Assembly (NCBI GenBank): GCA_022562655.1
Contig: JADFOU010000114.1
Span: 1-6,494, forward strand
Source: a candidate division TA06 bacterium
GTDB lineage: Bacteria; Hydrothermota; DG-26; E44-bin18; JADFOU01
DNA: 6,494 nucleotides
Direction of reading: 5' to 3'
This document shows, one piece after another, positions 1-5,157 of this stretch. Below the pieces are notes generated by a model that had not been told where the DNA came from, ran no database searches, and saw only the letters and a program-made list of their open reading frames with translations. How positions within the stretch are numbered: position 1 is the stretch's first letter; each line of letters starts with the position of its first letter. Made by a program: the position numbers and the translations under genes.

Positions 1-901
1 CTTCTATTTCGACATAGGGACCTGTGAGATGATAGAGGATTCCATCAAAGGAGAGGTCTTTCAGTGGGCGCAAGAACCTTTCGGCATTGAGGGCAGTGGT
101 GTCCGCATCTCCGTAGTCAGCATACCCAGGATCGCCGTAGTTGGCATTGGCTGTGGTGAGGGGGTCGGGGTCGAAGGTGAGGCCAGAGCCGTCTACATAT
201 AGGAGCAGGTTTCGAGTATGGAGGAGGTCTCCTGTGTGGGCGTCGATGAAGACTTCCCAGTCTCCGAAAGGGTCTGTCGTCACAAGGATCGTTCGATAGG
301 TGAGAGAGTAACTATTTTCCCCACGATAGATCATCAATTCCGCTTTGGGTTCTTGGTAAAGGTGTCCAGTCACATTGAGGTGAATCCGTGCTCTTTCGAT
401 GGCTTCGGAAGGGGAGAGGCGTGGCAGGAGGACAGGCAAGATGTCCGTTCTACCGATATCCGGTTTATAACCGCTGAGAATCATTACGACCCGCCTCGTC
501 TTCCGGTTGATGTTCACCACCAGATCCGAACCGAAGACAGGAATTCCTTTATAGGTTTGGAAAAAGTGGACATGGAAACCGGCGGGGCTCTCTTTGACAT
601 AGTCCAGGGCGATGTCGTCAAGGGTTTCATGCATGCCCAGGACATTGGCCTTTTCTTTTAAGAATTGACGGGCCATTGCCTCTGGTGAGCCCGAATAGGC
701 TCCTACATTTAGACGATAGAGGGCTACAGGGAATCCGGTTCTTCTACTGATCCGCTGGTTCCCGAGGGTGTAGGTCTCCTCAGGCTTATGGAAGAAGCTT
801 TTAGGTCCCGCTTGACTTTTGGGGAGGGGCTTCGCCGCCCATCCGTTATGAGTAAAAAGAAGAGCGAATAATATTATTGTCAAAAATAGTGTTTTCTTCA
901 T
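1..901 (-). CDS. Secreted metalloprotease-like protein, N-terminal FTP/PepSY propeptide part (runs off left edge)
   Basis: The frame is open for 300 codons from the ATG at 901 to the window edge, so the C-terminal part is missing. Residues 1-23 form a signal peptide (MKKT, a hydrophobic stretch, then GWAAK). Residues about 77-147 match the fungalysin/thermolysin propeptide (FTP) pattern: ARQFLKEKANVLGM, then GFHVHFFQTYKGIPVFGSDL and VVNINRKTRRV. Residues about 163-228 are PepSY-like (LSPSEAIERARIHL ... WEVFIDAHTGDLL). Residues 236-300 carry the link DGSGLTFDPDPLTT ... LNAERFLRPLKDLSFDGILYHLTGPYVEIE, which in this family leads into an M36/M4-type catalytic domain. In known members the propeptide inhibits the enzyme and assists folding until secretion. 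No HExxH zinc motif lies inside the window, so protease activity is inferred. The start is supported by GAGAGG at 907-912, five bases upstream, and by a promoter at 942-970. A T9SS tail beyond the edge is possible but unseen. Confidence 0.85.
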   Translation of the reverse strand, partial: MKKTLFLTIILFALLFTHNGWAAKPLPKSQAGPKSFFHKPEETYTLGNQRISRRTGFPVALYRLNVGAYSGSPEAMARQFLKEKANVLGMHETLDDIALDYVKESPAGFHVHFFQTYKGIPVFGSDLVVNINRKTRRVVMILSGYKPDIGRTDILPVLLPRLSPSEAIERARIHLNVTGHLYQEPKAELMIYRGENSYSLTYRTILVTTDPFGDWEVFIDAHTGDLLHTRNLLLYVDGSGLTFDPDPLTTANANYGDPGYADYGDADTTALNAERFLRPLKDLSFDGILYHLTGPYVEIE

Positions 902-941
902 CCCATCCTCTCAATCATTGAAATCGTGGTTGGCTAATGGA

Positions 942-970
942 ATATTACCTAAATCCATTCCGTGAGTCAA
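942..970 (-). promoter_or_regulatory. Sigma-70-type promoter of the protease gene
   Basis: On the minus strand TTGACT (965-970) is followed by a 17-base spacer and TAATAT (942-947). This is five of six matches at -35 and four of six at -10, with optimal spacing. The predicted transcript start near 935 leaves a leader of about 34 bases that includes the ribosome binding site GAGAGG. It is the only good promoter directly ahead of the protease gene. Confidence 0.65.
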
Positions 971-978
971 GCACAAAC

Positions 979-1003
979 AAAAAATCTGCCCATCTTCGAT
1001 GGG
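979..1003 (-). terminator. Possible short intrinsic terminator upstream of the protease promoter
   Basis: Read on the minus strand, CCCATC-GAA-GATGGG (989-1003) forms a perfect 6-bp hairpin, followed four bases later by six Ts (979-984). It sits just upstream of the protease -35 box and would insulate that gene from read-through out of the repeat-rich region behind it. The stem is short and the T run is not directly adjacent, so this is tentative. Confidence 0.35.
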
Positions 1004-1062
1004 AATAGAAAAAATAAAAAGAAGAGCCCCAAAGGATGGAGTTTTTGTAGGTTTTGTAGAGG

Positions 1063-1206
1063 TGGCGCCAAAGGCGCCATGTCTGCCCGCCTTTTTGGGG
1101 CGAACAGACAATTTCGCCTTCACCGAAGCAAAATCAGTTTCTTTGTAATTATGAGGGGGCTTGATTCGCCAAGTAGGGGTTCTCCGCCTGAGGCGGATTG
1201 AAACCC
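1063..1206. repeat. Cluster of palindromes (REP/MITE-like non-coding block)
   Basis: Several inverted repeats lie close together. TGGCGCC-AAA-GGCGCCA (1063-1079) is a perfect 7-bp stem. GTCTG (1081-1085) pairs with CAGAC (1105-1109) around an inner CGCC (1088-1091)/GGCG (1099-1102) stem. TCCGCCT-G-AGGCGGA (1183-1197) is a perfect 7-bp stem, extended by GGGTT (1177-1181) pairing with AACCC (1202-1206). Both strands have short open frames here, but the composition is dictated by the hairpins and no protein family is recognisable. The outer arm at 1206 starts exactly where epimerase similarity stops. The block resembles the small palindromic repeats that bacteria carry between genes. Whether it is repeated elsewhere in this genome cannot be seen. 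Confidence 0.5.
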
Positions 1207-1308
1207 TGCCTCGGATCGTACGAGACAGCGGATAGACAGCCCTTTTCCCCGAGCCTTATCAACGATATTCGATCCCACAAAACCGGTTCCACCGGTGATC
1301 AGAATCAT
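1207..1308 (-). pseudogene. Truncated N-terminus of an NAD-dependent epimerase/dehydratase (SDR family)
   Basis: The ATG at 1308 opens with ILITGGTGFVGSNIVDKARG followed by KGLSIRCLVRSEA. This is a classic extended short-chain dehydrogenase start: the first Rossmann strand, the glycine-rich GGTGFVG nucleotide loop, the first helix, and a second strand ending in Arg. Full-length relatives (sugar-nucleotide epimerases and similar) have about 300 residues. Here similarity ends after residue 34 and the frame runs into a palindrome-rich repeat, reaching a stop at 1120. No catalytic YxxxK region is present, so this is a gene remnant. No convincing ribosome binding site precedes the ATG; an AT-rich repeat lies directly upstream. 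Recombination at the repeat block is a plausible cause of the truncation. Confidence 0.75.
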
Positions 1309-1348
1309 TTCTCAATGCAAATTGCAAAATTAGCAATTCAATATTTTT

Positions 1349-1416
1349 GGTTTGGAATTTGGAACTTGTAATTTGGGATTTATTTGGAAATGGGTGCTTG
1401 GAATTTGTGATTTGTT
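1349..1416. repeat. Degenerate 7-bp tandem repeat (plus-strand unit GGAATTT)
   Basis: Eight heptamers lie in register at 1354, 1361, 1368, 1375, then after a 4-base slip (ATTT, 1382-1385) at 1386, 1393, 1400 and 1407: GGAATTT, GGAACTT, GTAATTT, GGGATTT, GGAAATG, GGTGCTT, GGAATTT, GTGATTT. The minus-strand unit reads AAATTCC. There is no open frame and no terminator-like folding. Similar strings of AAATTCC-type units occur between genes in genomes of several uncultured bacterial groups (recalled, not searched). The adjoining 1313-1340 is also AT-rich and self-complementary (ATTGC 1321-1325 with GCAAT 1333-1337). Confidence 0.6.
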
Positions 1417-1460
1417 CCGTTTAATTGTATGACAAAAATCCATACCTGTCAATCAAAATC

Positions 1461-1506
1461 AAAGACAAAGCCCTCTTGAGATTCTCAAGAGGGCTTTGTC
1501 TTTTTG
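1461..1506 (-). terminator. Strong rho-independent terminator after the TQGFWRR/T9SS-tail gene
   Basis: A perfect 21-bp inverted repeat (1461-1481 with 1483-1503, one centre base) has a GC-rich core (GCCCTC/GAGGGC). On the minus strand it ends in T-rich sequence (TTTGATTTTGATT). It begins 13 bases after the TAG stop at 1516-1518. On the plus strand it is followed by TTTTTG, so it could also act in the other direction, although no plus-strand gene lies upstream. Confidence 0.85.
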
Positions 1507-1515
1507 TCCTGCCTT

Positions 1516-2991
1516 CTATCTCAAGAGGACCATCTTCCGAGTAGTGACAAAGTCCCCAACAGTGAGACGAGAGAAGTAGATCCCCGAAGGCACAACGGCC
1601 TCCCACTCCACCGTGTGGGTTCCTGCTGTCAGCTCTCCATTCACAAGGGTAGCGATGGTTCTCCCCGTCACATCATGAATTGCGAGGGTGGTGTGAGTCC
1701 TCTCTGGCAAGGAGAAGCGGATGGTTGTTCCACTCCTGAAGGGGTTAGGGAAGTTCTGGAAGAGGAGCTTGGGTTCCTGCACTCTTCCCAATAAAGAAGG
1801 TGAAGATGAATCACAAGGGACAAGGGCTGTCCCCTCGTTGATACCCCCAGCCAATGCCTGCGCCTGCCTGCAGTCATTATCCGCCCCAGAGACTAAGAGG
1901 GCTTTGATGTCGTCGATGGCATCTTGCACTATGCCTCCTCCGGCCAGGTCCTGACATGTGGTAAGCCTACTCGAAGCGATGTTGAGCAAGAGTGCCATGA
2001 ATTGTCTCCTCGCCTTCCGGCACGGATCGTTCTCAGGCGGAGAGACCTTCATCAATGCACAGATGGCTGCAGCATCAAAACCGTCGAAGATGGGGGCACC
2101 CAGCGCAACCACATCGTCAACATAAGGAACAACACCACCGAGTTCTTCCGGATGCGGCATCTTACATACCCTGCGCCAGAATCCCTGGGTCCTCTGCTCG
2201 CAGATGGGTTCGCACGGCTGAATCGTAACTGCGAGACCCCCGATAATGATGGCCGGACCGTCACATTCCGGTGTTAACTCATCGTCATCACGAGCCAGGA
2301 CATCCAGACCAAAAAAGCCTGCAGGACCATCGAAGGTTGTATGAAACGGCTCGACTTCCGTAGCAGAAGGTTCTAAAATCGGAGCCCCCTCGGGCGTCAC
2401 GCAGCTGCCTGTTGCTCCCCCAAGTCCTAAATCCGTCGTTTCAAGACCCCCCAGTGGGAACCATTGGTAGCCGTTGGGTTCGTTCTGGCTAAAGGCACCA
2501 AGGCCTCCGCCGCCGTTGACAAAGGCGATGATCTCTTGACCTCTGGCATTGATTTCTTCTATGTCCTCCACACTCAATCCTCTGCCGACCTCACTACCAA
2601 AACCATCACCCAGTTCGCTATCCGCAGTCGGCATGTAGATTGCCGCAAACTCGGTGAAATCAGCATCTGAGATCGTTGTCCCACAACCGTCGTCGCAAGC
2701 GTGGGTGAGAATGATCCCTTCATTGGTTGCTGCCAGATCAGCCACCTCGTGTACGGTAGAAGGGTTGCTGCCTCCCAACATGAGGATCCCAGAGCCGTCG
2801 TTCGTCGCATTATCGTGTATGAAATCCAAGATATCTTGGATCATCTGCAAAGAAGCGGCCTCGTTACCAAACTTCCAGTGATCCTCCGGATCGTTACCCG
2901 AAAGAATGATAGGCCCCGCTAACGCATTCTGTCCAAAGATGAAGAGGGCAACGGCACTGAGCAATTGGATGAAACTTTTAAGGTTCTTCAT
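1516..2991 (-). CDS. Secreted protein: GATase-like N-terminal region, Cys-rich TQGFWRR domain, T9SS sorting tail
   Basis: The protein has 491 residues and no assignable function. Residues 1-26 are a signal peptide (MKNLK, hydrophobic core, QNALA then GP). Residues 27-257 look like an alpha/beta fold resembling class I glutamine-amidotransferase/ThuA-type domains: a PIILSGND strand, GILMLGGS, the segment FAAIYMPTADSE, EIIAFVNGGGGLGAFSQNE, and a terminal GPAIIIGG. No Cys-His-Glu triad is evident, so it may be a structural or binding domain. Residues 258-393 are Cys-rich, with QRTQGFWRRVCKMPHPEE and CRKARRQFMALLLNIASSRL, a module I recall from other secreted proteins of uncultured bacteria. Cys occur at 260, 264, 276, 311, 324, 346, 374 and 393, suggesting disulfides. 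Residues 409-491 are the FlgD-Ig/T9SS type A tail ending MVLLR. The chosen ATG has AAGGAGG five bases upstream; a GTG at 3054 could add 21 residues. The gene is monocistronic, with a terminator downstream. Confidence 0.85.
   Translation of the reverse strand: MKNLKSFIQLLSAVALFIFGQNALAGPIILSGNDPEDHWKFGNEAASLQMIQDILDFIHDNATNDGSGILMLGGSNPSTVHEVADLAATNEGIILTHACDDGCGTTISDADFTEFAAIYMPTADSELGDGFGSEVGRGLSVEDIEEINARGQEIIAFVNGGGGLGAFSQNEPNGYQWFPLGGLETTDLGLGGATGSCVTPEGAPILEPSATEVEPFHTTFDGPAGFFGLDVLARDDDELTPECDGPAIIIGGLAVTIQPCEPICEQRTQGFWRRVCKMPHPEELGGVVPYVDDVVALGAPIFDGFDAAAICALMKVSPPENDPCRKARRQFMALLLNIASSRLTTCQDLAGGGIVQDAIDDIKALLVSGADNDCRQAQALAGGINEGTALVPCDSSSPSLLGRVQEPKLLFQNFPNPFRSGTTIRFSLPERTHTTLAIHDVTGRTIATLVNGELTAGTHTVEWEAVVPSGIYFSRLTVGDFVTTRKMVLLR
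1706..1764 (-). repeat. 59-bp sorting-tail segment nearly identical to 3607-3665
   Basis: This stretch encodes QNFPNPFRSGTTIRFSLPE with its flanking residues and matches 3607-3665 at 55 of 59 bases by direct reading. Only one of the four differences changes an amino acid (Phe versus Ser before PNPF). The rest of the two tails is clearly more diverged. Confidence 0.75.
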
Positions 2992-2996
2992 TCTTC

Positions 2997-3003
2997 CCTC
3001 CTT
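2997..3003 (-). promoter_or_regulatory. Ribosome binding site deciding the ATG start at 2991
   Basis: AAGGAGG lies five bases before the ATG at 2991, directly ahead of a textbook signal peptide. A second purine-rich site, AGGAGGAG (3063-3070), lies ten bases before an in-frame GTG (3054). The first site is better placed, and the extension from GTG would put a charged 21-residue leader before the signal peptide. Confidence 0.8.
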
Positions 3004-3122
3004 AATTGAGAAGTTCGAAAGTTTGACAGTCCGTCTCTCTCCCCACAAAGTCACGATGTCGTCTCCTCCTATCTTTTGGATTGAGTGAATCAGAGAGACA
3101 CCTGCCCAACCGTTTGAGCAAT

Positions 3123-3144
3123 ATTATACACAAAAATCGTGCCT
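3123..3144 (-). promoter_or_regulatory. Promoter candidate of the TQGFWRR/T9SS-tail gene: sigma-54-like or TATAAT type
   Basis: On the minus strand, AGGCACGATTTTTGTG (3129-3144) has a near-perfect sigma-54 -24 element (GGCACG) and a TTG at -12, but GT where the invariant GC should be. It overlaps a perfect -10 hexamer TATAAT (3123-3128) whose best -35 at 17-base spacing is weak (TTTAAT). Either sigma factor could use it. The leader to the ATG at 2991 would be about 115-130 bases. Confidence 0.45.
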
Positions 3145-3148
3145 AATT

Positions 3149-3342
3149 AAAGAGAGGAGAAATTAATAATCCTATCTCATTGAAACGAAAGGATTGAAAG
3201 TAACGTTAAAGAGCAATGTAGATAGGAACAACCAAGTCAGATTTTGAAAGAGGAAGAGGCGTGAGGAGGTTGAACCAACTTATGGTAATATGTAGATTTT
3301 CTAAATGAAAGTTAAATTATATTGGGACTATGGGATTCGTCC
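3149..3342. other. Gene-free spacer between the promoter and the neighbouring terminator
   Basis: AT-rich sequence with no credible open frame on either strand and no RNA gene that I recognise. A small hairpin, GGTTG-AAC-CAAC, lies near 3269-3280. It could carry activator binding sites for the promoter at 3123-3144, but no clear dyad repeat stands out. Confidence 0.4.
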
Positions 3343-3390
3343 AAACAAAACCGCCGAAGAAATGTCCTCTTCAGCGGTTTTGTTTTCTTT
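3343..3390 (-). terminator. Rho-independent terminator after the SCPNPLN/T9SS-tail gene
   Basis: AAACAAAACCGCCGAAGA (3343-3360) pairs with 3368-3385 around a 7-base loop, 17 of 18 positions matching with one C-A mismatch. It lies about 32 bases after the TAA stop at 3417-3419. On the minus strand the stem ends in TTTTGTTT; on the plus strand it is followed by TTCTTTT. It therefore could work in both directions. Confidence 0.75.
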
Positions 3391-3416
3391 TGGCTTCTGA
3401 TGTCTGACTCCGAGAC

Positions 3417-5057
3417 TTACCGGAGCAGGATCATTTTCCTTGTCAGGGTAGTATTTCCAGCCTGCAAGCGGTAGAAATAGATTCCCGAAGCCGCATAGCT
3501 ACCCCATTCCGCAGTGTGGGTCCCTGCATCCAACTCGTGATCCACAAGGGTGGCAACAGTGCTCCCTGTTACATCGTGGACTGTGAGGGTAACGTATCCA
3601 TCCTCCGGCAAGGAGAAGCGGATCGTTGTCCCACTCCTGAAGGGGTTGGGGGAGTTCTGGAAGAGAGTCAAAATTGTCGGTTCGAAGAAATCAAACCCGC
3701 CTGAGTTGGGACCACCCCCCTTCTTTTTGCGGATGACGACACAATCCTTCCCCTCAATGGGCGTTCCATCATTCAACTCCCCTGTCATGGTCAACTTGAT
3801 TGAGTCCCCGTCGTTGACCGACCCCAGGGCAGCAATGATCGCCTGCCTGTCAAACTTGAGGGTGAGATCGCCAAAGCCATCGGCACCCTCAGTGGTGCAG
3901 CCACACAGATCTCCATCGAAAGGTGTGGCTACGTCCTCAAAAGCGTTCCGAATCGGAGAAACGCCCACGAGTTTCACAGTGGAGACGTCGATGTCGTTCA
4001 CATCCAAGCTTGCTGACCCGAGAATCGCTACCGGAAGGACGCCTTTGCTCTTTGTATTGAGAGGGTTGGGGCAGGATTGGGGCTTGATGTCGAAATCCAC
4101 CTCTACCAACTCCGGTTCCTCCAGTTCTGGGCAGATACAGATTGCGACGCCGGCGGCGATGTGGCCGTTTCCGCCTGGGTTGTTGAATGCGACCTGAAGC
4201 CCGATAGCCCCATTGGCGTCCTCAATCCCCGCAGTGGCGCCTTGAGGTCCAAATGCAATTGTCGAGTCGACATTCTGATACTGGAAGGTGATGCATCCGT
4301 TCGACAACAGGCGAACCTCGAATTCGAGTTGCTTGCTCCCAAAATTGCCGAAGTACCCCCAGTTGTGCCACTGGAGGATGAGGGTGTCAACGCTTCCAGC
4401 AAGCCGGAAGGCGTACCGGATCTCACGATCTGCTGGTCCAAAGGACCCACTCAGATCCTCCCAGAAGGGAGCGATGAGGTTGTTGGGAGAGTTCCCTGAC
4501 GGGATGGGATCGTTGGTAAAGTCTGTGCCATCTTCAGGGGGGACAGTAATGTACCCGTTGGAGGAGACCCTGATCGTGTTGATGCTTTGACCGTAAAAGG
4601 GGAAGGTGAAGGGCAGGTTGATGTCGAAGGATTGATCCTCTCCTAATTGGGTGGGGTTGTCCCCCGGGTTGAGGAACACATAGTTGAAGGTGCAATGCTT
4701 AAAGCTGTAACCAAAGGGATCCGGACCTCCTGGGTCCATGACACCCCCCTCATTGGGCACTCGAGAGCGGGTGAGGGCATTCAAGTCGAATCCATAGACC
4801 TCCCGGAAGGCATTCCGAAACCCCTCCTCCGTCTCATCCCCCCTGCTCTTGAGAAGGGACTCCAATTCACCCCTTTTCAAAGGATCTTTAAGGGCACTCT
4901 CCATATCACTGGGGTTGATGACGGGCGAGGATGTGGTGGAGTACCCCTCCTGGGAATCCCGAGTTTCCGCACTCGAGATAAAAGCCGTGACAGCCACAAA
5001 TCCCAGGGCCAACATAATTGTTCCAGCCAAGAAATAGACCTTCTTACTCATTCTCAT
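3417..5057 (-). CDS. Secreted multidomain protein: nidogen/lectin-like region, IKPxSCPNPLN module, T9SS sorting tail
   Basis: The protein has 546 residues; the enzymatic function, if any, is unknown. Residues 1-30 are a signal peptide (MRMSKK, hydrophobic core, ISSA then ET). Residues 31-111 form a charged, helix-prone segment (DMESALKDPLKRGELESLL ... FREVYGFDLNAL). Residues 112-308 resemble nidogen/lectin-like beta-sandwich domains: INLPFTFPFYG, IRVSSNGYITV, NNLIAPFWEDL, LEFEVRLLSNGCITFQYQ, GATAGIEDANG. Residues 317-445 carry a module common in secreted proteins of uncultured bacteria (VDFDIKPQSCPNPLNTKSKG, VLPVAILGS, FEDVATPF, GDLTLKFDRQ, LTMTGELNDGTPIEG). A short KKKGGG linker leads to the FlgD-Ig/T9SS type A tail at 464-546, ending MILLR. 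In known systems this tail directs outer-membrane export and is usually cleaved. The start has an ideal AAGGAGGTGA. An adhesin or surface-matrix role is inference. Confidence 0.88.
   Translation of the reverse strand: MRMSKKVYFLAGTIMLALGFVAVTAFISSAETRDSQEGYSTTSSPVINPSDMESALKDPLKRGELESLLKSRGDETEEGFRNAFREVYGFDLNALTRSRVPNEGGVMDPGGPDPFGYSFKHCTFNYVFLNPGDNPTQLGEDQSFDINLPFTFPFYGQSINTIRVSSNGYITVPPEDGTDFTNDPIPSGNSPNNLIAPFWEDLSGSFGPADREIRYAFRLAGSVDTLILQWHNWGYFGNFGSKQLEFEVRLLSNGCITFQYQNVDSTIAFGPQGATAGIEDANGAIGLQVAFNNPGGNGHIAAGVAICICPELEEPELVEVDFDIKPQSCPNPLNTKSKGVLPVAILGSASLDVNDIDVSTVKLVGVSPIRNAFEDVATPFDGDLCGCTTEGADGFGDLTLKFDRQAIIAALGSVNDGDSIKLTMTGELNDGTPIEGKDCVVIRKKKGGGPNSGGFDFFEPTILTLFQNSPNPFRSGTTIRFSLPEDGYVTLTVHDVTGSTVATLVDHELDAGTHTAEWGSYAASGIYFYRLQAGNTTLTRKMILLR
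3607..3665 (-). repeat. 59-bp sorting-tail segment nearly identical to 1706-1764
   Basis: Partner copy of the conserved tail segment (QNSPNPFRSGTTIRFSLPE and flanks). It agrees with 1706-1764 at 55 of 59 bases, including at most synonymous positions. This suggests recent duplication, recombination or gene conversion between tail-coding sequences. Confidence 0.75.
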
Positions 5058-5060
5058 TTT

Positions 5061-5070
5061 TCACCTCCTT
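5061..5070 (-). promoter_or_regulatory. Ribosome binding site of the SCPNPLN/T9SS-tail gene
   Basis: AAGGAGGTGA is a full match to the anti-Shine-Dalgarno complement and ends three bases before the ATG at 5057. Its position favours this ATG over the in-frame ATG two codons later, and predicts strong translation. Confidence 0.85.
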
Positions 5071-5117
5071 TCTTCATTGGATTTGAACCTAAACAGTTTC
5101 TCACCGTATGTCTTTTC

Positions 5118-5134
5118 CACATCTTGCACATCTT
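5118..5134 (-). repeat. Tandem 9-base repeat at the predicted transcript start
   Basis: The minus strand carries two copies of AAGATGTG separated by one base (5127-5134 and 5118-5125). They lie 8 to 25 bases downstream of the -12 element, so they span the predicted transcript start. They may bind a regulator or be chance. Confidence 0.4.
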
Positions 5135-5141
5135 AAATAAT

Positions 5142-5157
5142 AGCAAAAACTATGCCA
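5142..5157 (-). promoter_or_regulatory. Sigma-54-type promoter of the SCPNPLN/T9SS-tail gene
   Basis: On the minus strand TGGCATAGTTTTTGCT has the invariant GG (5155-5156), exactly ten bases, then GC (5143-5144), with TGGCA at -24 and TTGCT at -12. This fits the sigma-54 pattern TGGCAC-N5-TTGCW apart from two -24 positions. A TATTAT hexamer overlaps, but no -35 box lies at 17 bases (TCACCC). The predicted start near 5131 gives a leader of about 74 bases. Such promoters need an enhancer-binding activator, whose site would lie further right in the 650-bp intergenic region. Confidence 0.6.

Noticed and set aside
218..661. 147-codon plus-strand open frame
   Set aside because: It is antisense to the FTP/PepSY propeptide, whose protein motifs are unmistakable on the minus strand.
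911..1123. 70-codon minus-strand open frame
   Set aside because: It runs through three hairpins and over the protease promoter, has no ribosome binding site and matches no family I recognise.
962..1201. 79-codon plus-strand open frame
   Set aside because: It overlaps the same palindromic block, has no good ribosome binding site, and its residues reflect the hairpin repeats.
1063..1206. Insertion sequence
   Set aside because: There is no transposase frame, no matching terminal inverted repeats around a gene, and no visible target duplication.
1349..1416. CRISPR array
   Set aside because: The unit is only 7 bases, degenerate, and has no spacers; it is a simple tandem repeat.
3550..4197. 215-codon plus-strand open frame
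   Set aside because: It is antisense to the SCPNPLN/T9SS-tail gene and has no start signal or recognisable domain.
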